Below the pieces are notes generated by a model, which saw only the letters and a list, made by a program, of their open reading frames with translations, searched no databases and had not been told where the DNA came from. A stretch of DNA of 64,000 bases, from positions 342,501-406,500 of the forward strand of contig OX419337.1 of assembly GCA_948470475.1 (NCBI GenBank), in the 5' to 3' direction. The translations under genes were made by a program, and so were the position numbers. The stretch is from Galaxea fascicularis (taxonomy: Eukaryota > Cnidaria > Anthozoa > Scleractinia > Euphylliidae). Every line of letters begins with the position of its first letter. Positions within the stretch are counted from its first letter, which is position 1. This document shows, piece after piece, positions 1 through 10,732 of this stretch.

Positions 1-3000
1 AAATTGATATTAGGATAACTCTCTTTGACCTCGCCTAGCCATTAGTCAACTTAGATTTTCATCCCCCTAAAGACCAAATAACATCACAAGAAAAGAAAGC
101 CACACTTTCTCATATTCTAATCACACTTTTTGAAGTTTTTAATGGATCTGGATTCGAGCAACTTTCAGCGGAGACACTAACAACTGAACGAAGGCGTTAA
201 CTGTTGGGCGCGTTTGATGGTAAACAATTTGGTTTCTATTGTATGATTGGCATACTGGCTTTATATATGCTGACTTGGAGGTCGCCAGAGCGTGAATTAA
301 AATGGTGTGATATCAGTCATAATTCTTAGGCCTGTTTAAGACATTTCGCTTTCAGTTCAGCTGGGGTTGGCAGAAGTCGGCCAAAGTTCCACTGTTGATC
401 GAGACATCGAACTTGAGCTGCATTTCACTCAGGGTTGACTCTGTTGAGTCTCCTATCTATTGGTCAGAGGAAAACGGAATTTCTGCTTAAGCTTTTAAAT
501 TCGTTATGCATTTACTCTCGACACGGCAGAGCTCTGACTTTTGAAACGGGCCTTCAAGTAGGGTTTTACTCTCGTAGTAATATAATTGAGCTCGTCTAGC
601 CATTCGTCTACCTAAATTTCCTTCTCCATGAAGAACAAATAAAAACACAAAAGCAAGTAACACCTTTATATTCTACTTACGCTTCCTGGAGTTTCAAATG
701 TATTTGGACCCGTCCAACTTTCTTAGGAGACGTCAGCAACTGAACGTAAATGTGAGCTGTTGTGCGCGTTAAAGAGAGCATCATTGCTTTCTATATTATG
801 ACTGGCATTCTGACAAATTCTTTTGTTTTATATTTTGCGCACTTTCTACACCTTGAATACATAAATTGGTCAGTAGCCCGAAACAAACAATCTTCCACTC
901 TAGCTGCTGACGGATTTGACTGGAGTTAACAGTTCAGCACGTACAGCGAACGTAATAAAGTTACCTTGAAATGACAGACAGCCTGCTTCGCAGAAAGCGT
1001 CTATCGAACTTTGAAATATAATTTATAGTTAGTTTGATTTGTTTTATTACCACTGGAGCACTGGGGGATCCATGCTTCAGCGAGTCCATTGTAAACTTTG
1101 GGGAGTTTTTTTTGGTTGACTAAATCAGTAATGTGACACGAAAACAAAGCACTTCTTTCTGGAGTTTTCAGTGAATGAATCTTGACTGGTACTACTTTCC
1201 GCGGAGACACCAGCAACAGCACGAAGGCGTTGACTGTTGGGCGCGTTTAATCATAAACAAGTGGTTTCTATTTTATGATTGGCATGCTGACATTCTTTTC
1301 TTTGATGTTTGCGCTCCCTCTGTTTCCTGAGTGTTTAGGTTTAGTCGGTCAACCATGCATAACCCAAAAAAAAACAATGCTTTCAGTCTCCCTGTTGAGC
1401 GAGTTTAATTTACAAGAGTCCTTAAAATTCAGCCAGTAGAAGGATGTGAAGTTACTTTGAACTGAGACGCGGCCTGTCAGCTTTACTAAGAGTATCTCTG
1501 GCACTTATAAAATGCGTAAACTTGGTTTAATCTGGGAGCACTGGGGAAGGGAAAGGAGGGGGGCCTCCATGCTTTAGCGAGAGTATTCCGTATGACACCA
1601 TTTTGTTTGGAAATTTTTTTCGCTTGATTAGAGTTCAAAATTGCCTTTCATCTCTCACCTTGTTTTGAGCATATTCAAGGCTCGAAAAGTACGCGATAGG
1701 TCCCAAAAACACATCAAAACAGCTCAAACAGACTAATGTCACAAGATTAGAAGTAACTGTTTCTCGGCGGCCACGTTATTCGTAGAAGCCTGTCCTTGTA
1801 AGCGACAAACGATTCAAGAAAAATCGTCTGATTACTTCCGAAACGCCTCTAAAAATAGTGGCATTTTTATATTCTATAGAAAGACTTGGGGCCTTGAGGC
1901 TATTGTAGTCATGCGACATATTCTTGGAGTCGCAACCCTGTCTTCTGTATCGTTGCTACCACGAATATATATAACTTCAGTGAAATACTCTTCCGGAAAG
2001 AGATCCTTACTGTCCGGTATATATACTGTTATACATAGACTATGCGTGCAAGTTTGGGACGTTCGTTTCCTATAGGTTGGTCAGGGGAAAACGGCAAGTA
2101 TCTGGTTAGCATTTAAATTCGTTATGCATTTAACTCGACACGGCAGAACAGTGACTTTTGAAACGGGCCTTCAAGTAGCGTTTTTCAAACTTTCACTTTG
2201 TATAGTTCTCGACTAAGCAAATTCCCATGTTACTTCATGGCATTGCTGAAGCACGTAAGCGTTCCACACCAAGGTTTTCCCGTGAACCGACAAATTGAAT
2301 GCTGTGTTGGAATGGCAAGAGTCCAGAGTGGTAAAACAAAACAGCAATTTTAACTGTAATAAAAATTCAAATGTGCACCGATTAGCGGTTATCGCACTCC
2401 ATGCTGGACAGAAGAAGAGATGCTTACATTTCGAGTCTTGCTTATTGCAAATGAACACTCACTGGGCTACGTAACATTTGCTACGATGAGAATGCAATTG
2501 GAACCTTTCACCCAAACTTGCCCAACAACCAATTGTCCGAAGAAACGTAAGAAACCTCTCTCGAATTAATATGAATTGAGCTCATCTAGCCATTCGTCAA
2601 CTTGCAAATAACATCACAAGAAAAGAAAGCAACACCTTTATATCCTACAGTACTTACGGTTTCTGGAGTTTCAAATATATTTAGACTCGTCCAACGTTCG
2701 TAGGAGACGTCAGCAACTGAACGTAAATGTGAGCTGTTGTGCGCGTTAAAGAGAGCATCATTGCTTTCTATTTTAATTTATGACTGGCATTCTGACAAAT
2801 TCTTTTGTTTTATGTTTTGCGCCCCTTCTACACCTTGAATGCATAAATTGGTCAGTAGCCCGAAACAAACAATCTTCCACTCTACCTGTTGAGGGATTTG
2901 TAATAACTGGAGTTAACAGTTCAGCACGTACAGCGAACGTAATAAAGTTACCTTGAAATGACAGACAGACAGCTAGCTTCGCAGAAAGTGTCTATCGAAC

Positions 3001-3138
3001 TTGCAAATATAATTTATAGTTAGTTTGATTTGTTTTATTACCACTGGAGCACTGGGGGATCCATGCTTCAGCGAGTCCATTGTAAACTTTGGGGCGTTTT
3101 TTTCGGTTGACTAAATCAGTAATGTGACACGAAAAGAC
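1..3138. repeat. Diverged direct copies of a noncoding repeat unit
   Basis: Several copies of one noncoding sequence follow each other in the same orientation. The clearest pair is about 455-1145 and 2078-3138. Both contain the same order of landmarks: an 'aaattcgttatgcattta' tract, 'gccattcgtc', 'gtcagcaactgaacgtaaat', 'cagttcagcacgtacagcg' and 'gagcactgggggatccatgc'. More diverged copies lie at about 20-260 and 1140-1640, recognisable by the 'ctgttgggcgcgttt' tract and 'ggagcactgggg'. The copy at 2078-3138 carries an extra segment (about 2190-2575) that the 455-1145 copy lacks. No reading frame is preserved between copies, so I see no coding capacity. The family is not recognised. Confidence 0.7.
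2299..2641 (+). repeat. Left copy of an inverted repeat pair (partner 10733-11092)
   Basis: This segment reappears in reverse complement at 10733-11092 with small indels. Shared landmarks are 'gtgcaccgattagcggttat', 'ctccatgctggacag', 'gaatgcaatt' and 'gccattcgtcaacttgcaaa'. It carries no convincing gene. It forms the outer limb of an older, imperfect palindrome whose inner limbs are the two minisatellite blocks. Confidence 0.8.
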
Positions 3139-3154
3139 AGCAATGTGGAGGGGA

Positions 3155-3320
3155 ATATTGGACAAAAATTTTATTGGACGTACCGTATGGTGTATAGTAT
3201 TGGGGGGGGGGATTATTGGACAAAAATGTTATTGGACCGTACCGTATGGTGTATAGTATGGGGGGGACTATTGGACAAAAATGTTATTGGACCGTACCGT
3301 ATGGTGTATAGTATTGCATT
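3155..3320 (+). repeat. Three copies of a ~56-bp tandem repeat with G-runs
   Basis: Three consecutive units contain 'attggacaaaaat', then 'ttattggac', then 'ccgtatggtgtatagtat', separated by runs of 6-9 G. The spacing is about 55-56 bp. The array directly precedes the 42-bp minisatellite. Confidence 0.75.
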
Positions 3321-3334
3321 TGCATGTTTACTGT

Positions 3335-4066
3335 CTTATCGTACTCGGTATGCTGTTTCATGTCCAACTCCGTGACTTTTTATCGTAACCCGGATGCTAT
3401 TATGTCGTACCCAGTAATGTTATATCGTAACCCGAATGCTATTATGTCGTACCCAGTAATGTTATATCGTAACCCGAATGCTATTATGTCGTACCTGGCA
3501 ATGTTATATCATACCCTGAATGCAATTATGTCGTACCCGGGAATGTTATATCGTAACCCGAATGCTATTATGTCGTACCCGGCAATGTTATATCGTAACC
3601 CGAATGCTATTATGTCGTACCCAGTAATGTTATATCGTAACCAGAATGTTATTATGTCGTACCCGGCAATGTTATATCGTAACCCGAATGCTATTATGTC
3701 GTACCCAGTAATGTTATATCGTAACCAGAATGCTATTATGTCGTACCCGGCAATGTTATATCGTAACACGAATGCTATTGTGTCGTACCCGGCAATGTTA
3801 TATCGTAACCAGAATGCTATTATGTCGTACCCAGTAATGTTATATCGTAACCAGAATGCTATTATGTCGTACCCGGTTATGTTATATCGTAACCCGAGTT
3901 CTATTTTGTCGTACTCGGCAATGTTATATCGTAACCAGAATGCTGTTATGTCGTATCCGGCAATGTCATATCGTAGCCGGTAATGTTATATACACAGTGC
4001 AATAGGTCAGTGGCATTCCCGTTTGTTCAAAATGGCGCGACATATCTGTCACGTGACATTCCTAGC
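3335..4066 (+). repeat. 42-bp minisatellite block, copy 1
   Basis: About 15 units of 42 bp run from about 3372 to 3990. Each unit contains 'atgttatatcgtaac' followed by 'gaatgctattatgtcgtac'. Because 42 is a multiple of three and the units lack stops, one frame stays open for 219 codons, with a 14-residue repeated peptide of the form MLYRNPNAIMSYPV. A minus-strand frame is also open for part of the array. This is best read as a by-product of unit length. The flanks (3335-3371 and 3990-4066) match the flanks of the inverted block at 5689-9690, so whole blocks were duplicated, not just arrays. Confidence 0.85.
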
Positions 4067-5697
4067 AATGGCGGGGCATCGTGAAGTTGTTTCCAAAGCC
4101 ACGGAAATTTTGAGAAATGGCCTTCGACAGCAAGAACACGAAGTTAACAACAAAGACAGTAGAAATACTGGACAAAACTAGAGAACCGATGGAAACAATC
4201 GTGCCTCGGAAAACTTCAGGTAATTTAGTTAATGCATAAATATGCCCGACCTTTTGAAAACCGGGCTGATCTCTGCACCAACAAGCCTGTTCAAATGGCC
4301 GCAAAAATGCCTGGCTTTTGCCAGGGGATACGTTCAATCCTTACCTGCTGGTGACGCCTGTTCATTGGTATTTTCCAGCCAACTAGCAGGCTTCTCCTTG
4401 GCTCTATCAGCTATCTCCTCCAAATTCCCAACACTCAGCTACATGCTTTCAATCAAAGAAAGAAATTAACATCCGCGTCAGCAAGCCTACAGCCTCCCCC
4501 CCCCCCCCCCCCCCCTCCCAACCGAGCCCCGGTTTGCCGCCAGGGGTCGCGGTGGAGCATGAGGTTAGAGGTCAGAGCCCCACAAGGGGTCCACACAGTC
4601 TGTCTGACTGCAAATCAACCCAAGCTAAGCCCAGAAATGGCTGAGAAGTAACTGTAGTACTGCACATTTAACTAGCATTCAAGAACAAACAACTCAAACA
4701 GCCCATTTTTGATCAACTGCGTCCCCCCTGCCTTTTGAGCAGGCGACCCCAAATGCCCACAGCCTCTTAGCCCTATCCCTGCAGGCATTGGTGATACTTG
4801 CCTTGATGGAACCCCCCCCCCCCCCTCAAAAATAGCGGGCCAGGCCAGGGTGGAACTGGCTGCCTATGGCAGCCAGTTCCACCTGGAATTCTAGAGCAAA
4901 CATTAAAAATGAATGACCCTGTTTTCAAAAATCCAGGAAGATATATTAACCTCAGTTTTAAGGTTTAGGTTTTGACGTGTAATAGAGAAAAAATTCTATG
5001 GTCTAACGTCAAATGTTGGGAATGTTTGAGTTGCCACTAAACTCCTGGACTACACAACCAAGTGCCAAGTGCTCAGGAGAACCGTGGAAGTTGGTTGATT
5101 CAGTTAAATTAAGCTCAATGTTTTCTGTCCGACGCGGGTTGGCGAGCGGGTTAGATTTTTTTTTTACGGCAAACGGCAAACGTCGGAGTGAAATTAGGGT
5201 TTTGCCAAAAATGTGAGAACCCTGCTTGATATTAGCTCATTTCTGTCCTGTAAGCTCCAGATATCAAGCAACTTCTAAAAGGAACGAGACAAGTTAAAAT
5301 GAGAGAATTTTCACGCTTTTATGATGAGCAAGAGCCTGCCGTTTCCCGTTTGCCGTTGGCCGTAAACGTCATGCTTTATCTCTCTAATATTTATAGACAA
5401 CATCATCCCTGCTTCTTGTAAACTTGTAAACTGCTTCTTCTAGACTACCCCCTAGTCTCAACGACATATTACAAATCCAGTCGATCTTGCATTTTGCATA
5501 GTCGATGTTGCTTATGTAATCTGCACTTTCTAACTTACTGATTACTGATTACAGTTCTCACGTCACCTACAAGCTCAAGAGGTGTTTGATGCTGGCCTTC
5601 CATGTTTTGCCAACTAAAACCTGAATGAATAACTACGCATGTCTGTGCTGCAAAAACCGCTCATTTTCTTGAACAGGCCCTTGCTTTGGAATGTCAC
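4067..5697. other. Gene-free stretch between the two minisatellite blocks
   Basis: I recognise no gene. The stretch holds poly-C runs (about 4495-4516 and 4811-4825) and a strong hairpin at 4847-4885, with arms around 'tggaactggctgcc' and a 3-base loop. A possible short first exon begins at an ATG at 4119 and would end at a GT donor near 4224, but no following exon can be identified. Confidence 0.4.
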
Positions 5698-8600
5698 GAC
5701 AACAACAACAACAACTTTATTCTCTCACTTTGAAAAGTTACGTATAAATACATTTGTCAATTACAAAAATAAAATAGGAGAGCACTGGCTGCCTAGAATA
5801 ACTGAAAGGTTAATAATGATAGGCAGCCAGTTTATATATATGTTAACTACTAGTTTAGGTCGGCACACACAATAAAGAAACACAAGACAACACAGAACAC
5901 AGAACACAGAACGTATAAGGGATATAATATATTAATTATAAATATGTGAAATCGGGAGCAAACTACAAGAGAGAAAAAAAGAAAAAAAAAAAAAAAAAAA
6001 AAAAAAACAGTCAAGAAGAAGTCAAGAAGTACAGCAACTAACCCCTAGTATCTTTCGAGATATTGTTCCTTTAATCGTTTTTTGAAGATTGATATAGAGG
6101 ATGATACTTTTATATTATCATCAATAGCATTCCAGACAGATGGACCTTGAAAACGGATATTAAATTTGCCATAATTGGTTCTAGCGTAGGGAAGATAGTA
6201 AGAGTGTTTTGCTGCAAATCTAGTATTATAGCTATGAACACTTGTTACCTTAGTAAAAAAATAATGAAATGCAGCAGGCAGCAGATTATTATGAAATCTG
6301 TACATAAAAAAAGCAATTTGAAATAAAGCAATATCAAAAAACTTAATTAGTCCAAGAGATTTAAATAATGGACTAGAATAACTATCTAGTTTAGAGAATG
6401 TGATGATGCGTACCGCTTTCTTTTGTAATATAAATATAGGTTTGAGAGTAGTGTCATAAGTATTTCCCCAAATTAGAATTCCATAGGTCAAAAAAGGATA
6501 AATTAAAGCATAATAGAGTTTCACCAAAATATTCAAATCGACATAATGTCTTAGTTTGCATAAGATGCCAATACTTCTCCTAATTTTTTTACCTATAAAT
6601 TCAACTTGTTTTTTCCAGTTTAGATGAGAGTCAATCAAAATACCAAGATATTTAATGCAATATTCTCTCTTCAGTTGCTTATTGCATAGTTTAAGATTAA
6701 AAGAAGAGTCCTGCAACTTCTTTTGGGGTGGATGAAAAAGTATGAAGTTTGATTTTTCAATATTTAAAGAAAGTTTGTTGGCACAAAGCCAAGTATGAAT
6801 ATTTATTAGCTCATAATTAATGTTCTCTTGAAGTTGCTGAAGACTTTTATGTTCATAAAAGAGGTTCGCATCATCTGCAAATAGGTGGAATTCAAACAGT
6901 TTTGAAGAATTATGAAAATCATTGATGTATAACAGAAACAATAAAGGGCCAAGAACAGATCCCTGTGGGATTCCACATAATGTGCCACACTTTGCCGATG
7001 ATACACCATTTACAGTGACAATCTGCTGTCTGTTATCTAGATATGATCTGAACCATTCATTTGCAATTCCCCTAATGCCATAGTGTTCAAGTTTCATTAA
7101 CAATATTTTATGATTCACTGTATCAAAGGCCTTACTAAAATCAAGGAAAACTCCACATGAATATTCTCGGCCCTCAATTGAATTTTGGATTTTATCCACT
7201 ATAGATAATATAGCATGATCAGTGTTATGTTTAGATCTAAATCCAAATTGCTTATCGAATAAAATGTGATGGTTTTCCAAAAAATTAATCAATCTATTAT
7301 ACATAAGCTTTTCTAGCAATTTGTGAAAAACAGAAAGTAATGAGATCGGACGGTAATTAGACAAACAAGTTTGGGAGCCTTTCTTAAAAACTGGGATAAT
7401 ATTAGCTAGTTTTATATCAGTAGGCACAATACCAGATGAAAAAGAAGTATTAAAAATTATCTCAAGTGGTTTTGATAGGACTGTCTTCAAAAGTTTGAGG
7501 ATGTCTACTGATATACTGAAAGGACCTGTTGATTTACCTGATTTTAGTTTAGAAATTTCCTCTTCAATTTCACTAGAAGTTGTGGCAAAGATAAAGAAAC
7601 TAGGTTGGATACAATTGTGTAAGTAATCTTTAGGGTCTTTTTCTACTGAGGGAATTGTTTTGGCTAAGTCATTACCTATATTTGAAAAATATGAGTTAAA
7701 GGCATTTGCAACCTCAACTGAATCAGTAATTTCACAATCATCTAATCTTAATTTAATTTGTTTTGTGCTAGTCTGTGGTTTAAAATTAACAATTTGTTTA
7801 ACTCCTTTCCATACTTTTTTACTATTGCTAATGTTTTCAAAAAAATAATTATTATAATACTTCCTTTTGGATATTTTCAATAAATGATTTAACTTATTTC
7901 TATATAGCTTAAATTTGGCATGAGTGTAAATAGATTTTGATTTGAGGAATTTTTTATACAATTTGTTCTTGATATATATGGATTTTCTCAGCCCCGTAGA
8001 AATCCAAGGTTTAGAAAGGAACCTGCGTTCTTTTTTGGAAAGTAGCTTAAGAGGAATATGCTTATCAATTATGGCAGAAATCATATCATAGAAAGTGCTA
8101 AACATATTCGAAGCATCTTGATCCAGAAATACACTATGCCAATCAATCACTTGAAGTTCGGTTAATAAATGTTGTTGATTGAAATGCGAATAATCTCTTT
8201 TATATAACTTAACATTATTTGATAAAGATGAAAATTTATCAAAAATAAGAAAATTCGGTAAATGATCAGAAATGTCATAGATTACATTACCGCTGATTGT
8301 GAAATGTTCCAGTGAATTGAAGAATATATTATCAATAAGTGTAGCTGAATGATCTGTAATTCTAGTTGGTTGTAAGATCTGAGGTTGGAAGCAAAAAGAA
8401 CTCATTGTGTTTAAAAAATCATCAGTTGGCTGATGCTTTTCAATTTTCAAAAGATCAACATTAAAATCACCTAGAACTGTACAATATTTACTCCCTCGGT
8501 CGATGCACTCTGCAGTAGAATTTAAATAGTCCAAAAAGCTACCTAAATTATCATTAGGGTGTCTATAAATGACACCACAAATAACATTGTGGCTATGACT

Positions 8601-8761
8601 ATTTTGTATTTCAATCCAAAGAGCTTCATAATCAGCAGTTGTACATGAAAGCTCAGCTAGGACAGTGAAAGTTAAATCATTTCTAACATAGAACCCCACA
8701 CCTCCAGCATTTGAGAGTGTGTTTTGAGAGACAAAAGTGTATCCGGGCAGGTCAATATTGA
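5698..8761 (-). mobile_element. 5'-truncated non-LTR retrotransposon (CR1/Jockey-like)
   Basis: The minus-strand element contains endonuclease and reverse transcriptase but no RNase H. Its 3' UTR ends in 'aataaa' followed by a short (GTT)n tail (plus-strand (aac)n at about 5699-5715). This tail type is found on CR1-group LINEs. Boundaries were read by comparison with the paralogous block at 3335-4066. There, uninterrupted sequence 'ctgtcacgtgacattcc' corresponds to 'ctgtcacgtg' just upstream of the element (ending near 8762) and 'gtgacattcc' just downstream (5688-5697). The target duplication is at most 3-4 bp. A 12-bp stem with a 24-nt loop at 5784-5831 lies in the 3' UTR. A plus-strand A-tract at about 5975-6007 is internal to the element and is not a tail. 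Confidence 0.85.
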
Positions 8762-8816
8762 CACGTGACAGATATTTCGCTCCACTTTTGAACAAACTGG
8801 AATGCCGCTGACCCAT
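6045..8816 (-). CDS. Non-LTR retrotransposon endonuclease/reverse transcriptase (923-aa frame)
   Basis: This is one uninterrupted frame. The apurinic-type endonuclease lacks its first part. Seen are GGVGFYV (about 38-44), YRHPN (84-88), GDFN (116-119) and SDH (183-185). The reverse transcriptase has SNYRPISLL, FLDFSKAFD (about 555), GIPQGSVLGPLLF (about 620) and the catalytic FADD (about 645), then a typical C-terminal YLGILID region. The protein would nick genomic DNA and copy the element's RNA at the nick. The first 19 residues are not retrotransposon sequence. They are encoded by the flanking minisatellite block, so the apparent ATG at 8816 is fortuitous and the true N-terminus was lost on insertion. 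Absence of stops or frameshifts suggests a fairly recent insertion. It is not a host gene. Confidence 0.85.
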   Translation of the reverse strand: MGQRHSSLFKSGAKYLSRVNIDLPGYTFVSQNTLSNAGGVGFYVRNDLTFTVLAELSCTTADYEALWIEIQNSHSHNVICGVIYRHPNDNLGSFLDYLNSTAECIDRGSKYCTVLGDFNVDLLKIEKHQPTDDFLNTMSSFCFQPQILQPTRITDHSATLIDNIFFNSLEHFTISGNVIYDISDHLPNFLIFDKFSSLSNNVKLYKRDYSHFNQQHLLTELQVIDWHSVFLDQDASNMFSTFYDMISAIIDKHIPLKLLSKKERRFLSKPWISTGLRKSIYIKNKLYKKFLKSKSIYTHAKFKLYRNKLNHLLKISKRKYYNNYFFENISNSKKVWKGVKQIVNFKPQTSTKQIKLRLDDCEITDSVEVANAFNSYFSNIGNDLAKTIPSVEKDPKDYLHNCIQPSFFIFATTSSEIEEEISKLKSGKSTGPFSISVDILKLLKTVLSKPLEIIFNTSFSSGIVPTDIKLANIIPVFKKGSQTCLSNYRPISLLSVFHKLLEKLMYNRLINFLENHHILFDKQFGFRSKHNTDHAILSIVDKIQNSIEGREYSCGVFLDFSKAFDTVNHKILLMKLEHYGIRGIANEWFRSYLDNRQQIVTVNGVSSAKCGTLCGIPQGSVLGPLLFLLYINDFHNSSKLFEFHLFADDANLFYEHKSLQQLQENINYELINIHTWLCANKLSLNIEKSNFILFHPPQKKLQDSSFNLKLCNKQLKREYCIKYLGILIDSHLNWKKQVEFIGKKIRRSIGILCKLRHYVDLNILVKLYYALIYPFLTYGILIWGNTYDTTLKPIFILQKKAVRIITFSKLDSYSSPLFKSLGLIKFFDIALFQIAFFMYRFHNNLLPAAFHYFFTKVTSVHSYNTRFAAKHSYYLPYARTNYGKFNIRFQGPSVWNAIDDNIKVSSSISIFKKRLKEQYLERY

Positions 8817-8861
8817 TTCACCGTGTATGCAACATTACCGGATACGACAAAATAGCATTCA

Positions 8862-9100
8862 GGGCCCGGTTGTTCGAAAGCCGATTAACGCTAATCCAGG
8901 ATTAAAAATTAATCAAGGAGCTTATTTCTCTGTCCCCAAATGTTGTTCAATGCTGATATTCTGCAGAATTGTAGATTAGGGAAAGTCAATCCTGAAAAAC
9001 AAAAAACAGCGAAAACAACTTTCATCCAATAGTTAAAAACTGCAACCAAAGTTTACGCTAATCCTGGATTATGTTAATCGGCTTTCGAACAACCGGGCCC
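8862..9100. mobile_element. MITE with long terminal inverted repeats, inserted in the minisatellite
   Basis: The left end GGGCCCGGTTGTTCGAAAGC and the right end GCTTTCGAACAACCGGGCCC are exact inverted copies, and the match continues through 'gattaa.gctaatcc.ggatta'. It is 239 bp and encodes nothing. Minisatellite units lie directly on both sides. No clear target-site duplication is visible. Elements starting GGGCCCGGTTGTT are, to my knowledge, common in coral genomes; that is memory, not a search. Confidence 0.85.
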
Positions 9101-9690
9101 GGGTTACGATATAACATTGCCGAGTAGGACAAAATAGCATTCGAGTTACGATATAACATTGCCGGGTACGACATAATAGCATTCGGGTTACGATATAACA
9201 TTGCCGGGTACGACATAATAGCATTCGGGTTACGATATAACATTGCCGGGTACGACTTAACAGCATTCGGGTTACGATATAACATTCCCGGGTACGACAT
9301 AATAACATTCTGGTTACGATATAACATTGCCGGGTACGACATAATAACATTCTGGTTACGATATAACATTGCCGGGTACGACATAATAGCATTCTGGTTA
9401 CGATATAACATTGCCGGGTACGACATAACAGCATTCGGGTTACGATATAACATTCCCGGGTACGACATAATAGCATTCTGGTTACGATATAACATACCTG
9501 GGTACGACATAATAGCATTCTGGGTACGATATAACATTCCCGGGTACGACATAATAGCATTCTGGTTACGATATAACATACCTGGGTACGACATAATAGC
9601 ATTCTGCTGGGTACGATATAACATTCCCGGGTACGACATAATAGCATTTTGGTTACAATATAACATCACGGAGTTGACAGCATACCGATA

Positions 9691-9955
9691 CCAAATTGGA
9701 GAGGTGTCGTAGGCGGGGACAGCATAGGAGCAACCAATGAAAGAGGAGAAAAAGTATTAGAGTTTGCAGAGAGACACAAGTTAGTGATCGCCAACACACT
9801 TTTTAAGCACAAACGATCAAGAATGGTAACTTGGCATGCTCCAAACGGCCAGAGCTATCAAATTGACTTCATAATGGCTAGCAACAAATTAAAATCTTGC
9901 ATACAAATGAAGGGTACCAGAACCTTTTCCTGGAGCAGATATTATTCTCGTTATA
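9691..9955 (+). mobile_element. Endonuclease-domain fragment of a second LINE family
   Basis: The plus-strand frame reads GGDSIGATNERGEKVLEFAE, then RHKLVIANTLFKHKRSRMVTW, then HAPNGQSYQIDFIMAS. This is the pattern of the C-terminal half of LINE endonucleases of the RTE/craniofacial-development-protein-2 type (N-E-G-E, L-V-I, T-F, R/K, T-W, P-[DN]-G, Q-I-D-[FH]-I). It is a fragment without the rest of the element. It is a different family from the 5.7-8.8 kb retrotransposon and lies on the opposite strand. Confidence 0.7.
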
Positions 9956-10382
9956 TTTGTGGAGCTTTGCTATCTTTGTGCTGTTTTGTTATTTTCGTTA
10001 TTTCTGTTAAACTGGGTGTTTATTTTTGTTGTTTATGTTATTTTCGTAGTTTTTGTTATTTTGTTCTTTGGATTTGTGATTTGTTATTGTTAGTGCAGTG
10101 ATCATTTTATGCGCGCGCGACCCCGCGCGTGAACTACCGCAGCGCATTGTGGTGAAGTTTAGACCATGTGCTGGAGATCTCAAGAAAGTTTAGACGGTCG
10201 ATCCAACGCTGAGATTGTGTAGTTTTTGTCAACGTTTTTCTTCTACCCTTAGGACACAGACATATTTGTATTTGTTTTGCTTTCCTTTATGGTAAGTTTC
10301 TGTTTTTCCTTTTCTTTTAGGTTTTGAAACCGTAATCTACGTATCTACGGAATCTACGCGTCTTTCGAAATGTCTACATTAA
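9956..10382. other. Gene-free T-rich stretch
   Basis: The plus strand is rich in T, with short 'tttgttattttcgt'-type tracts. I recognise no gene, RNA or element. Confidence 0.4.
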
Positions 10383-10709
10383 AGATGGCTCAAAACAGTT
10401 CCCAGCACTTTCCTAAACGTAGATTTTGATGGGTCATTATTACCATTCTTTATCAGTTGATGTTACAATCATGGTATCAAAAAAACTGCCCAATCATTGG
10501 TAAATACAATGGTATTATTTTCGTGACACTATAGATTACCATAGTAACACTGTGACCTGCTAAAAACACCCTTAATTTCAGCTTTAAGCGCTTATATTTC
10601 AAAAACGGCACGGTGAAATTTTTTCTTATTATAGAATTTTGATAAGCAGGATGAGATGCAACGTTTGGCAAAGTTTAAACAAATTCTTTACATGGGGTTC
10701 AGAGCCACC
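10383..10709. mobile_element. TTAA-flanked MITE, related to the 15312-16756 element
   Basis: The left end after TTAA (10379-10382) is 'agatggctcaaaac'. The right end is 'gttcagagccacc', followed by TTAA (10710-10713). The imperfect inverted ends and TTAA duplication fit Kolobok/piggyBac-type nonautonomous elements. The interior 'taccatagtaaca' and 'cttatatttcaaaaacggcacggtgaaat' resemble interior tracts of the larger element at 15312-16756. Confidence 0.6.
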
Positions 10710-10732
10710 TTAAATTTTCGAAAATTTATATA

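Larger units (their letters stand above)
5689..9690 (-). repeat. 42-bp minisatellite block, copy 2 (inverted, interrupted)
   Basis: This is the reverse complement of the block at 3335-4066. The array occupies about 9101-9668 plus one more unit at 8829-8861, and carries the same 42-bp unit (peptide MLYRNQNAIMSYPG in the open frame; a second minus-strand frame is open as well). The block is split by a MITE (8862-9100) and by the retrotransposon (5698-8761). Both outer edges match copy 1: 'cggtatgctgt...caactccgtga' at the array start and 'ggtcag.ggcattcc.gtttgttcaaaa' at the other end. Homology stops near 9690 on the right, where a fragment of an unrelated LINE begins. Confidence 0.8.

Noticed and set aside
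3324..3983. 219-codon repetitive frame as a repeat protein
   Set aside because: It follows from a stop-free 42-bp minisatellite unit. Other frames and the opposite strand are also open, and there is no signal peptide, domain or codon pattern.
4119..4224. Possible 35-codon first exon with good start context and GT donor
   Set aside because: No downstream exon or family match could be found, and a short open stretch with a donor is expected by chance.
5975..6007. A-tract as the poly(A) tail of a retrotransposon
   Set aside because: It lies inside the minus-strand element and has the wrong strand; the element ends further on in a (GTT)n tail.
9058..9669. The 42-bp array as a CRISPR array
   Set aside because: Units are contiguous without unique spacers, the context is eukaryotic and there are no cas genes.
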